Source: Burkholderiales bacterium
Lineage (GTDB): Bacteria; Pseudomonadota; Gammaproteobacteria; Burkholderiales; Burkholderiaceae
Assembly (NCBI GenBank): GCA_947372535.1
Contig: CANBUA010000003.1
Span: 1-44,644 of the forward strand
Length of the DNA: 44,644 nt
Direction of reading: 5' to 3'
The position numbers were made by a program, and so were the translations under genes. Each line of letters opens with the position of its first letter. The first letter of the stretch is position 1. Under the pieces are notes generated by a model, which saw only the letters and a list, made by a program, of their open reading frames with translations, had not been told where the DNA came from and did no database searches. Below are positions 15,578-24,190 of this stretch, one piece after another.

Positions 15578-17536
15578 ATGGTGCAAGTGAGTTACCCAGG
15601 CGTCTACATCCAGGAAGTGTCGAGCGGCGTTCACACGATCACCAGCGTCGGCACCTCGATCACCGCATTCATCGACTTCTTCCGGGAAGGCCCGATGGAC
15701 GAGCCCGTCGAGATCTTCGGCATGGCGGATTTCCAGCGCATCTTCGGTGGGCTGGATGATCGCAGCGAGGCCAGCTACGCCCTTGCGCAATATTTCCTCA
15801 ATGGTGGCGGCTCGGCGTATGTCATCCGCACGGCCAACGGCGCAGCCACTGCGGGCGCCAAACTGGGCGACCTCCAGCCCGCCACAGGCGAAATTCTGGT
15901 GGTCAACGCCGCCAATGCGGGCGACTGGGGCAACAACGTGCGGGTGGAGGTGGACTACACCACGTCCGACCCCACCAAGAAAACCTTCAACGTGAGCGTC
16001 ACGCGATATGACGGCCGCACCGCCACGGCCAGGCCCTTGGCCAGCGAACGCTATCTGAACCTCACCATGGACACCACCCAGCCGCGCTACGCGGTGAAGG
16101 TGATCAATGACAGCTCCAAGTTGATCCGCGTGAGCGCAGGCGCCGCCACTGCTGCCAACAAGCGTCCCGCACCCGTTGGCACCCAAGGCGATGAGATCCA
16201 CGCGTCTGTACTGTCCTCCCTCAATACCCTCAACGGCAAACAGTTGAAGGTGACAGTGAGCGTGTTGACACGCGACATCACGCTGACGTGGCCTGCCAGC
16301 GTGACCGTCAGCACCCTGTCTCAATTGCGCGCCCAACTGGAGAGCGCCCTGCGCACAGCCGGTAACCTGACACCTGTCTCACCCGCCTTCGTCGGTGCCT
16401 CCGTGGAAGTCGTGGGCACCAACCAGCTGCGGATCTTGCTGAGCAGAACTGCGACGGGCTTCTCTCCCGTCGATCAGGTCACCGTGGTCAATTTCAGCGG
16501 TGCCGACACCACCGCAGCAGACCTCGGCTTTGATGCCACGGCCATGGTCAACGTGCAACAGTACCCACTGGGATCGGGCGCTGCCGCCTCCACTGCCGCC
16601 TTGGTCGTGGGCGGCACAGGCAGCGATGGCACCGAGCCCGGTGCCACCGAACTCATCGGTGATCCGGCGACCTTCAAAGGCATCTATGCGCTCGACCGTG
16701 TCGACCTGTTCAACATCCTGTGCATTCCCCGTGCAGTGAACCTGGTCAATGACAGCGACACGCTCGCCGTCTACAGCAAGGCCTTGGCGTTCTGCGAGCA
16801 AAAGCGGGCCTTCCTGTTGATCGACGTGCCCATCGGCATCGATTCCGTGCAAGAGGCCAAGGACTGGGTGGATGCCCACGCCGGACTGCGCCACCGCAAC
16901 TCGGCTGTCTACTTTCCCCGCACCCAGATCCCGGATCCGGTCAATGACTTCCGCCTGCGCTCGGTGGCGGCCAGCGGCACGATGTCGGGCATCTACGCCC
17001 GAACCGACAGCCAGCGCGGCGTGTGGAAGGCGCCTGCGGGCATCGAGGCCGTGCTCAATGGCGTGGCCCAGCTCGACACCAAACTCACCGATGCCGAAAA
17101 CGGCGTGCTCAATCCGCTGGCCATCAACTGCCTGCGCACCTTCCCTGTCTACGGCAGCATCGCCTGGGGTGCGCGCACCCTGGTTGGCGCCGACCAGATG
17201 GCATCGGAGTGGAAATACGTGCCGATCCGCCGCCTGGCCTTGATGCTGGAAGAGTCGCTGTTCCGCGGCACCAAATGGGTGGTGTTCGAGCCCAATGACG
17301 AACCGCTGTGGGCCAACATCCGGCTCAACGTGGGTGCCTACATGAACTCGCTGTTCCGCCAGGGCGCCTTCCAGGGCGCCACGCCCAAGGAAGCCTACTT
17401 CGTCAAGTGCGATGGAGAAACCACGAACGAAGACGACCGCAACAAAGGCATCGTCAACATCCAGGTCGGCTTTGCCCCCTTGAAGCCCGCCGAGTTCGTC
17501 GTCATCAGCATTCAGCAGATCGCTGGCGATCTGTAA
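15578..17536 (+). CDS. Contractile tail sheath protein
   Basis: 652 residues from the ATG at 15578, which has AGGAGG six bases upstream; an in-frame ATG at 15560 is weaker. The start VSYPGVYIQEVSSGVHTI is the sheath signature: its N-terminal strand and the C-terminal strand interlock neighbouring subunits. Residues roughly 110-340 form an insertion of Thr/Val-rich strands, probably the outer domain. The conserved C-terminal sheath domain includes FRLRSVAASGTMSGIYARTD and ends IQVGFAPLKPAEFVVISIQQ. The sheath contracts to drive the inner tube through a target membrane. Afp and PVC have three sheath paralogues; here only one is present. Confidence 0.96.
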   Translation: MVQVSYPGVYIQEVSSGVHTITSVGTSITAFIDFFREGPMDEPVEIFGMADFQRIFGGLDDRSEASYALAQYFLNGGGSAYVIRTANGAATAGAKLGDLQPATGEILVVNAANAGDWGNNVRVEVDYTTSDPTKKTFNVSVTRYDGRTATARPLASERYLNLTMDTTQPRYAVKVINDSSKLIRVSAGAATAANKRPAPVGTQGDEIHASVLSSLNTLNGKQLKVTVSVLTRDITLTWPASVTVSTLSQLRAQLESALRTAGNLTPVSPAFVGASVEVVGTNQLRILLSRTATGFSPVDQVTVVNFSGADTTAADLGFDATAMVNVQQYPLGSGAAASTAALVVGGTGSDGTEPGATELIGDPATFKGIYALDRVDLFNILCIPRAVNLVNDSDTLAVYSKALAFCEQKRAFLLIDVPIGIDSVQEAKDWVDAHAGLRHRNSAVYFPRTQIPDPVNDFRLRSVAASGTMSGIYARTDSQRGVWKAPAGIEAVLNGVAQLDTKLTDAENGVLNPLAINCLRTFPVYGSIAWGARTLVGADQMASEWKYVPIRRLALMLEESLFRGTKWVVFEPNDEPLWANIRLNVGAYMNSLFRQGAFQGATPKEAYFVKCDGETTNEDDRNKGIVNIQVGFAPLKPAEFVVISIQQIAGDL

Positions 17537-17566
17537 ACCCATCGACTCTGCGCGGAGAACCTCGCC

Positions 17567-18076
17567 ATGGCCAATACCGGTTTCGTTGTCAACGCCACGC
17601 GCGTCGACCCCTACAAGAACTTCAAGTTTCGCGTGCTGTGGGACGGCAAGGCCGTGCTCGGCGTGTCCAAGGTCAGCTCGCTCAAACGCACCACTGAAGT
17701 GGTCAAGCACCGCAGTGGGGGTCAGAACAGCTACGACCACAAGTCGCCGGGCCGCTCCAGCTACGATGGCGTCACCATGGAACGGGGCATCACCCACGAC
17801 CTCGAGTTCGAGAAGTGGGCCAACGCCGTGTCGACCTATGCGGGCGACTCCGCCATGAATCTGGCCGGCTACAAGAAGGACCTCACGCTGGAGGTGCTCA
17901 ACGAGAAGAGCCAGGTGGCCATGCGCTACTTCCTGTTCCGCTGCTGGGTCAGCGAATTCGTCACGCTGCCCGATCTGGATGCCAATGCCAATGCCGTGGC
18001 CATCGAGCACATCAAGATCGAACTCGAAGGCTGGGTGCGCGACGCAGACACCCCGGAACCCAATGAGGCAGGCTGA
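17567..18076 (+). CDS. Inner tube protein (T4 gp19-like)
   Basis: 169 residues with GGAG ahead of the ATG at 17567. The sequence from DPYKNFKFRVLWDGKAVLGV through VVKHRSGGQNSYDHKSPG to WANAVSTYAGD is typical of the gp19/Hcp-like tube family, whose hexameric rings stack inside the sheath and hold cargo. It is the only tube gene in the locus, whereas Afp and PVC have two, so the ring next to the spike must be the same protein or a hub domain. Its stop overlaps the next start in a TGATG junction. Confidence 0.95.
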   Translation: MANTGFVVNATRVDPYKNFKFRVLWDGKAVLGVSKVSSLKRTTEVVKHRSGGQNSYDHKSPGRSSYDGVTMERGITHDLEFEKWANAVSTYAGDSAMNLAGYKKDLTLEVLNEKSQVAMRYFLFRCWVSEFVTLPDLDANANAVAIEHIKIELEGWVRDADTPEPNEAG

Positions 18077-18855
18077 TGACGCAAGCTCAGGGTCATGCGC
18101 AGGTTTGGCACGCGCGCCCTGTAGGCAGCGCGGCGTCGGACATTGATCTGGCCTTCAACCCTGCAGACCGGCCGGGCACGGTGACCTCCTTGCTGGCCGC
18201 CTGTTTGAGCGACGCCCGAGGTCAACCGGTCCAGGCCGAAGAAGTCTGGGACTGGACGCTGAACCAGCGGCTGCAAGCCTTGCTGGCCATGCGTCTGGCG
18301 TCCAACGAGCACCACATCGGGTTGCAATCGACTTGCACGCGATGCGGCGAAGCCATGGAGATCGCGTTGGATGTGCGGGCCTTTGCCGGCGAACCCGTGG
18401 CTTCACGCTTCACCTGGCGCAGCGCAGATGGCGTGGAGCTGACACTGCGCCTGCCGCGTGGCTGCGACCTGCGCCACTGGATGAACGATGCGTCGCCCTC
18501 TCACGAGGCGCTGGCGGCGTCCCTGATCGAGTCCGTGGATGGCGTGCTTGCAGGCACGTCCACCCTGCCACTCGCCGACTTGCTGCCCAGCCTGGACGAC
18601 GCCTTCGAGGCCCATGACGCGCTGACCGCGCTGCGCCTGCAGGCGACTTGCCCGGCCTGCTTCCATGGCAACACCATTGCTTGCAACCTCGAAGCCTTGC
18701 TGCTGGACGGCTTTGCGCGCAAGCAGGCGCACATGCTGGATGACGTCGTGAAGTTGGCCAGCGCATTCCACTGGCGTGAGGCGGACATCCTGGCCTTGCC
18801 GCAGTGGCGGCGTGCCCACTACCTGAGTCAGCTGACCGAAGGAGGCTGGGCATGA
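18076..18855 (+). CDS. gp26-like baseplate assembly protein with two CxxC pairs
   Basis: 259 residues, start coupled to the tube stop (TGATG). The layout matches T4 gp26-like proteins found after the tube gene in eCIS loci: an all-helical protein ending HWREADILALPQWRRAHYL, a helix with the 'ea..lP..rr..y' pattern. Two cysteine pairs are seen, CTRC (C87, C90) and CPAC (C192, C195), each in a short beta-hairpin-like context, together able to bind one zinc. The T4 protein helps hub assembly. The same role here is inferred. Confidence 0.7.
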   Translation: MTQAQGHAQVWHARPVGSAASDIDLAFNPADRPGTVTSLLAACLSDARGQPVQAEEVWDWTLNQRLQALLAMRLASNEHHIGLQSTCTRCGEAMEIALDVRAFAGEPVASRFTWRSADGVELTLRLPRGCDLRHWMNDASPSHEALAASLIESVDGVLAGTSTLPLADLLPSLDDAFEAHDALTALRLQATCPACFHGNTIACNLEALLLDGFARKQAHMLDDVVKLASAFHWREADILALPQWRRAHYLSQLTEGGWA

Positions 18856-19676
18856 GCGGCTATTTCTCTCGGCTGTCGGCGCAGATTCAATCGCCTGCCG
18901 CCCCGGCCGGTCGCCGCGAGGCTGCGCCTGCTGCGCTGGAGCAGCAGGTGACAGCCGAGGCTTCCTCGGCACAGGCCGCCCGGACGGCAGACACTGAAGC
19001 CCTGTCGGCGCATCAGCGCCTCTCATCCTCGAAGGCCAGCCCGTCCCTGGTGGCGCAAAACGCCTTGAAGGCCATGCAAGCGATCGCGCCAGCGGGCCTT
19101 CCGCTTGAACCGGTGCGGGAAGGGGGCAGCCCATTGAGCTTGACCAGCCTCGAATCGACGTCCCCCTCACCGACAGCGGGCCTTCGTCAGGCACCTGCTG
19201 AACCCTCTCGCGTGGCCCTCACCTCCCAGGCACCCGAGGTCCCGGCAGCGGCAGCGGTGCCGAGTTTCGCGGCGGAGCGGGTTCGAGACACCGTGGCCCA
19301 CGACGCTGCATTCGGCCGCGCCGGTCAACCGCATGGGTCGGCGGAGGTCCAGCCGTCGGAAGCCGCTTTCGACGCGCCAAGCCAACCGGCCGCCTGGATG
19401 CCGCCCGTGGAGCGCTCGCCTTCAGCACATGAACCCCGCTTCGCACAAGCAATAACTGTGGCCAACCCAAGCCCTGTCGCTGCAGCCCGCCCGGTGAGCC
19501 AGCCACCCACGATGGCGCTCACCCCCCCAGTGCAAGCGCACATCCGCATTGGCACGATCACGCTGAAGGTGCGCCCGCCAGCCGTGGCGTCGCCGGCACC
19601 GCAAGCCGTGGCAGCCACGCCCGCCCCCGCGCCTGTGCCGTTTTCGCTGCGGCGCCACCATCTGAGATGGAGCTGA
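18852..19676 (+). CDS. Low-complexity Ala/Pro/Ser-rich eCIS protein of unknown role
   Basis: 274 residues, start overlapping the previous stop (ATGA). The first 12 residues (MSGYFSRLSAQI) could form a short helix. Most of the protein is Ala, Pro and Ser rich and probably disordered. Near the C terminus a short ordered motif, QAHIRIGTITLKVRPP, is followed by a proline-rich stretch and a basic end (SLRRHHLRWS). Proteins with a similar conserved tail occupy this place in related loci. A linear tape-measure or scaffold role is possible because no Afp14-like tape measure is found, but nothing in the sequence proves it. Confidence 0.6.
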   Translation: MSGYFSRLSAQIQSPAAPAGRREAAPAALEQQVTAEASSAQAARTADTEALSAHQRLSSSKASPSLVAQNALKAMQAIAPAGLPLEPVREGGSPLSLTSLESTSPSPTAGLRQAPAEPSRVALTSQAPEVPAAAAVPSFAAERVRDTVAHDAAFGRAGQPHGSAEVQPSEAAFDAPSQPAAWMPPVERSPSAHEPRFAQAITVANPSPVAAARPVSQPPTMALTPPVQAHIRIGTITLKVRPPAVASPAPQAVAATPAPAPVPFSLRRHHLRWS

Positions 19677-19679
19677 ACC

Positions 19680-20831
19680 ATGTCGCTCGCAGCCAGCAGC
19701 GAAGCAATCGGCGCCGTCAGCGACTTGCTGAAGGTGCAGATCGCCTCATGGACCGGCATCAACGCCGTGGCCGTCGGACGCCCGGAAGACGCCAGCAAGG
19801 CGGCCGCCGCCGGGGGCAGCTACAACCTGTTCCTGTATCGCGTCAGCATGGACGCCAACCTGCGCAACCGCCCCCTGGACGCGGGCCAGGCACCACCGGT
19901 GTGGCTCGTGTTGCACTACCTGTTGACGGCCTTTGATGGGCAGGACAGCGATTCGATCGCCGCGCACAAGTTGCTGAGCCGCGGCGTGCTGGCCTTGAAT
20001 GCGATGAGCATCATCCGACCCGATCCAGCCCATGTCGCGCTGATCGGCAACCCGGATCCGCTTCGCATCACCTTTGACGAAGCCGATGTCGACTTGCTGT
20101 CCAAGGTCATGCAGGGCAGCGACGAAAAGTACCGCATCTCAACTGCCTTCCAGGTTCGTCCGGTGATGCTGGCATCCGTGAACGAACCGCCGGCGTATGC
20201 GCTGCCGGTGAAGTCCATTGGCAAGCCGCTGCCTGCACCACAAATGTATGAAGGGGTGTCCGTGCTGCCCAGCATGGGCCCGCGCATCCATGCCATCGAA
20301 CCCGCTCGGTTCAGCGCAGGCCAAGCCTTCGAGTTGACGGGCGACGACCTGGCAGGTTATGACCAGATCATGGTGGGCGCCATCCCTTACCCGGCCACGC
20401 GCACCGCCGATGGCGGATTGACCGCAACCATCCCGCTGGCGGACACGATCGCCGCAGGCATCTACCCGGTCTGCGTGGCCAGAACGCTGGATGGACACAC
20501 CTTGAGCAGCAATGCCGTGGCCGGGCAATTGCTGCCGCGCGTCAACACCGTGAACCTGGCCGGGCCCTTGACCCCTGTGGCGGGCAAGCTGTCCGGACAG
20601 TTCGTCGTTCATGGCACGCAGCTGGGTGGGCCCACTGGCGCGGTCTTTGCGGCCCTGTATCGCGACGGCAAGTCGCAACTGCTGCTGGAGCCTTTGCCCG
20701 GCGGCAGCGACACCGCGCTCAGCTTTGCGGTCAGCGATGCCCAGGCCCTGCCCGCTTCCCCCAATTACCGGGTGATCTTGCGCGTCAATGGTGTGCAGGC
20801 GCTCGACGCGCCGGGGCTGAGCTGGACATGA
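19680..20831 (+). CDS. DUF4255 tail cap/terminator protein (Pvc16-like) with Ig-like C-terminal domain
   Basis: 383 residues. The N-terminal 190 residues fit DUF4255, the cap protein family: SSEAIGAVSDLLKVQIASW, YNLFLYRVSMDANLRNRPLD and WLVLHYLLTAFDGQ. In PVC the homologue Pvc16 closes the tube and sheath at the end distal to the baseplate. The C-terminal half (from about 205) has the pattern of IPT/TIG-like beta sandwiches (RIHAIEPARFSAGQAFELTG). The extra domain is common in environmental eCIS. The start at 19680 has TGGAG upstream, and the stop overlaps the ATPase start (ATGA). Confidence 0.9.
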   Translation: MSLAASSEAIGAVSDLLKVQIASWTGINAVAVGRPEDASKAAAAGGSYNLFLYRVSMDANLRNRPLDAGQAPPVWLVLHYLLTAFDGQDSDSIAAHKLLSRGVLALNAMSIIRPDPAHVALIGNPDPLRITFDEADVDLLSKVMQGSDEKYRISTAFQVRPVMLASVNEPPAYALPVKSIGKPLPAPQMYEGVSVLPSMGPRIHAIEPARFSAGQAFELTGDDLAGYDQIMVGAIPYPATRTADGGLTATIPLADTIAAGIYPVCVARTLDGHTLSSNAVAGQLLPRVNTVNLAGPLTPVAGKLSGQFVVHGTQLGGPTGAVFAALYRDGKSQLLLEPLPGGSDTALSFAVSDAQALPASPNYRVILRVNGVQALDAPGLSWT

Positions 20832-22966
20832 ACGCGCAACTCGCCCCCATGCAAGCCAGCATGAATCCCGAGCTGCTCATCGGTGATCCGGTCTGCGCCC
20901 ATTGGCTGGCCCAGGTGACATTGCGACTGCGGCGCGAGATCACCTGGTGCTGGCACCAGCGGGGCCTGGGCGTGCCCGCCCCCGCAGGCAGCTTGCCGCC
21001 GATCACGGACCCCGTGCAAGACAGCCTGGACCTGGCCCGCTTCCACGACGACAAGCAGGCCTTCTTTGCACAGGACGTGACCGCGCGCCACCTGAGTGAG
21101 CGCTTGGCCTCGCTGGGCGCCCCCAGCCCCAGGCCTGTCCGGCGGGGTGACTGGGCCTGGCTGGCCCGTGAATGCGGACTGACGCCCGCTGCCCAGTTCG
21201 TGCTGGCCTGTGCCCTGGCCGCGCGCACCGATGCCGCCATCGGCGCGGTCTGCGCGGCCTGCCAGAACGACCTGTCCCGCCCCTGGCCGACGCTCGCGCT
21301 GGCCCAGCGACTGTGGGACGACCCCATGGCCGTGGCCGCCTGCGCCGATCCCAGCCATGCGCTGTTTCGCCTTGGTCTGTTGACCCTGCCCCCGGGGCGT
21401 GACGTGCTCGACTGGCAACAGCTGCTCGACATGCCGTCCGCCCTGGCACAAGCCCTGCTGGATCCATCCGGCACACCCAGGGGCATGGTGCCTGTCAGCC
21501 CACGCCCTGCGTCGGTCCTGCCACAGGAGATGCTGCCCTTGCTGGCCCGACTGCGCTCGGATCCACCTGTGGCCATGCAGGTGCTGCCCTTGCAGGCCCA
21601 ACGGGGCACCGACTTCCAGGCATGGGCTCAGGCTTTGGCGGGCGCCACCGGGCGCGGCCTGATGGTGATGGGCGATGACATCACGCCAGACCGGGGCATG
21701 ACGGCATGGGCCACGACTTGCTGGTTGCGCGGTGCCGACATCCTGCTGCCCGAGCATTGGCAGGATCGCTGCTGCGCCGGCAGTGCCCACGAGCACTGGA
21801 CGGCCGCCGTGGCCGCCCTCCCTCTGCGCTGGTACCTGCCCACCACCGATGGCGGCCCGGCCGGTCGCAGCCTGCCGAGCAAGCTCATGCTCCCCACCTG
21901 GACCTTGCCACCCTTGGGCATCGAGGCCCGCAGCCAGTTCCTGAGCGCATCGCTGAAAGACAGCCCTCAGGCCTTGCGCGACGCCATCCCCGAAGCCGCC
22001 CGGCGCTTTCGCCTGGCCGAGCGCCCCCTGGCCCGCGCGGCCACGGCCGCTGCCACATTGGGCGACACGGCCGGTGCCTCGGAGTTGTTTGCCGTCTGCC
22101 GAGCCGAGGCAAGGCTGGAGTTGGATGGCTTGGCCAACGCGGTCGATCCCCGCTTTTCATTGAACGAACTCGTGCTGCCCTCCGAGCTGTCACGTCAGTT
22201 GCGCGACATCGTCTCGGCCATGGGCGTGCTGGGCCGCGTCCACCACGACTGGGGCACCGCCCGGGCCTGGAACGAAAGCGGGCTGTCCGTGCTCTTTTGT
22301 GGCCCGCCCGGGACCGGCAAGACCATGGCCGCCGAAGCGCTGGCCCACGCGCTGCAATTGCCGATGTACCGCATCGACCTGTCCCAGGTCGTCAACAAGT
22401 ACATCGGCGAAACCGAGAAGAACCTGCGCCGGATCTTCGATGCCGCCGAAACCAGCGACTGCCTGATGTTCTTTGACGAGGCCGACGCGCTGTTCGGCAA
22501 GCGCACCGAGGTGAAAGACGCCCACGACCGCTTCGCCAACATCGAGATCAGCTACCTCCTCGAACGCATGGAGCGCTTCAAAGGCCTGGCGGTGCTGGCC
22601 AGCAACCGCCGCAAGGACCTGGACGAGGCCTTCACCCGCCGCTTGCGCCACATCCTGGAGTTCTCCGTGCCGGGTGTCGCCGAGCGCGAACAGCTGTGGC
22701 GCCAGGCCTTCCCCGAGCGCGTGGACATCCGCGACCTGGATTGCCGCTGGCTGGGGCAGCAGTTCGAGATGGCCGGCGGCCACATCCGATCGGCCGCCTT
22801 CAACGCTTGCCTGCTGGCGGCTGCAACGCAGGCCGCCGACACACCCGCCCGCGTGGACATGCCGCATGTGCTCACGGCCATCAGGCGCGAGCTTGAAAAG
22901 ATGAACCGCGTGGCCGGCCGCGAACAATTCGGGCGCTACGCCTCGCTCCTGGAGGCCGCCGCATGA
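20828..22966 (+). CDS. AAA+ ATPase of the eCIS (Pvc15-like)
   Basis: 712 residues. A long N-terminal part (about 1-430) is helical with a degenerate AAA-like portion. The C-terminal AAA+ module has Walker A GPPGTGKT at residue 492, Walker B LMFFDEADALFGKR with D550/E551, and an arginine-finger region FTRRLRHILEF. Pvc15/Afp15 homologues are needed for assembly or cargo handling and are not ClpV-type sheath recyclers. Both ends overlap neighbouring genes by four bases, so expression is tied to the structural genes. Confidence 0.93.
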   Translation: MNAQLAPMQASMNPELLIGDPVCAHWLAQVTLRLRREITWCWHQRGLGVPAPAGSLPPITDPVQDSLDLARFHDDKQAFFAQDVTARHLSERLASLGAPSPRPVRRGDWAWLARECGLTPAAQFVLACALAARTDAAIGAVCAACQNDLSRPWPTLALAQRLWDDPMAVAACADPSHALFRLGLLTLPPGRDVLDWQQLLDMPSALAQALLDPSGTPRGMVPVSPRPASVLPQEMLPLLARLRSDPPVAMQVLPLQAQRGTDFQAWAQALAGATGRGLMVMGDDITPDRGMTAWATTCWLRGADILLPEHWQDRCCAGSAHEHWTAAVAALPLRWYLPTTDGGPAGRSLPSKLMLPTWTLPPLGIEARSQFLSASLKDSPQALRDAIPEAARRFRLAERPLARAATAAATLGDTAGASELFAVCRAEARLELDGLANAVDPRFSLNELVLPSELSRQLRDIVSAMGVLGRVHHDWGTARAWNESGLSVLFCGPPGTGKTMAAEALAHALQLPMYRIDLSQVVNKYIGETEKNLRRIFDAAETSDCLMFFDEADALFGKRTEVKDAHDRFANIEISYLLERMERFKGLAVLASNRRKDLDEAFTRRLRHILEFSVPGVAEREQLWRQAFPERVDIRDLDCRWLGQQFEMAGGHIRSAAFNACLLAAATQAADTPARVDMPHVLTAIRRELEKMNRVAGREQFGRYASLLEAAA

Positions 22967-23214
22967 ACCTGGACATCGAACACCTCGCCATCACCTTGCA
23001 AAGCGTGTCGCCCGACCTGGGCAGCCGCATCAGCGAGTTGCTGGGCGGCGCGCTCACGCGGCAGCTTTCCGATCTGAAACTGCGCAGCGCCATCGACATG
23101 GACCACGCCGACCTGGGCGTCATCGACGCGCCAGCAGGTGCCGATGCCCAAACCCTGACCGAGCTGATCGCCTCGCGCCTGGTCGACTGGATCGAACGCC
23201 AGGAGAACCCTTGA
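22963..23214 (+). CDS. Small 83-residue eCIS protein of unknown function
   Basis: The ATG overlaps the ATPase stop, and the stop overlaps the next ATG, so it is clearly part of the operon. The product is acidic and helical (LAITLQSVSPDLGSRISELL, then TLTELIASRLVDWIER) without cysteines or membrane segments. No family is recognised. A small adaptor for the ATPase or baseplate is plausible from position only. Confidence 0.7.
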   Translation: MNLDIEHLAITLQSVSPDLGSRISELLGGALTRQLSDLKLRSAIDMDHADLGVIDAPAGADAQTLTELIASRLVDWIERQENP

Positions 23215-23903
23215 TGGCCCTGTTTCCTCTGCGCGGCGTGCTCGTCGAATACGGTGACAACATCCTGGGGCCGATCCCCAACATCGTCGTCTTCCAGTTC
23301 AACCCGGAACAGTTGACGCGCACCATCGTCATCCCGCCGCCTCGGTCCACCGTCTCGGCCCAGGCGCCGACCGAGCCGAACAAGGCCGCTGCGCCGCCGT
23401 CGGAGAGCTTCTCGGTCAATGCGCGATTTTCTTCGGCCGACGATCTGGGGGCAGGTGGCCCGGTGTCGGCCATTCCCCGGCTTTTTGGCGTGGGTCCGCA
23501 AATCGCGGCGCTGGAAAAGATGGTCTACCCGTCCGCCAGACCAGGTGGCTTGATCGGAGCCGCCATTGACGCGGTCGGCTCGGCACTGTCGAGCCCCGGC
23601 AAACCGCCAGCGACACAGCCGATGCCCCGCGTCGCCTTGCCGCGCATCCTGTTCATCTGGGGGCCCTCGCGCGTGCTGCCGGTGACGATCACATCGATGT
23701 CGATCGTCGAGCAGAAGTACGACGTCCTGCTCAACCCCATTCAGGCCGAAGTGACGATCGGCATGCAGGTGTCCAGCCAACTCCCAGTTGGGGACCCCGT
23801 GGGGGCAGGCGCCTACAAGTACACCCAGATGATCAAGGACACCCAGGCGACCTTGAACCTGGCCAAGTCCCTGGAGTTTGCGCTGGACATCATTCCCTTC
23901 TGA
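23214..23903 (+). CDS. FNPE-motif baseplate adaptor (CIS tube/Pvc7-like N-terminal part)
   Basis: 229 residues from the ATG at 23214, coupled to the previous stop by TGATG and preceded by AGGAG; a TTG three bases earlier is less likely. The segment IVVFQFNPEQLTRTI carries the FNPE signature of eCIS adaptor proteins that connect tube and hub. The second conserved block, PRILFIWGPSRVLPVTITSMSI, follows a Pro/Ser linker. In Afp/PVC this unit is fused to a LysM domain (Pvc7); here LysM is the next gene, so the pair looks like a split Pvc7. Confidence 0.82.
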   Translation: MALFPLRGVLVEYGDNILGPIPNIVVFQFNPEQLTRTIVIPPPRSTVSAQAPTEPNKAAAPPSESFSVNARFSSADDLGAGGPVSAIPRLFGVGPQIAALEKMVYPSARPGGLIGAAIDAVGSALSSPGKPPATQPMPRVALPRILFIWGPSRVLPVTITSMSIVEQKYDVLLNPIQAEVTIGMQVSSQLPVGDPVGAGAYKYTQMIKDTQATLNLAKSLEFALDIIPF

Positions 23904-23912
23904 GGAGCCGAC

Positions 23913-24185
23913 ATGTTCTTGAAGAACTCCCGTTACTTCGGCCTGCCCACTGTCGTCGGCACCGACCGCGCTGGCGCGCCCGTCACCGCGGTCAAGCTGC
24001 GCACGCTGCCCGCCACGCCAGGCGACCCCGTGACGATGCGGGCCCACGACCAACTGGACGCGATGAGCGAACAGCGATTTGGCGATGCCACCCGCTATTG
24101 GCACATCGCCGACGCCAACACCGAGCTTGAAGCGGCCTCCCTGCTGCAGCCCACGGGTCGCACCACCACGGTCCCCAACAGCTGA
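23913..24185 (+). CDS. LysM-like baseplate protein (gp53/gpX-like)
   Basis: 90 residues. GAGGAG overlaps the previous stop, giving a clear ribosome site for the ATG at 23913. The core, HDQLDAMSEQRFGDATRYWHIADANTEL, has the LysM-like pattern of phage tail protein X and T4 gp53, where the conserved YW and ADAN residues lie. In phage tails this protein helps seat the hub. It matches the C-terminal part of Pvc7, with the FNPE part in the gene before. Confidence 0.85.
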   Translation: MFLKNSRYFGLPTVVGTDRAGAPVTAVKLRTLPATPGDPVTMRAHDQLDAMSEQRFGDATRYWHIADANTELEAASLLQPTGRTTTVPNS

Positions 24186-24190
24186 GCACC

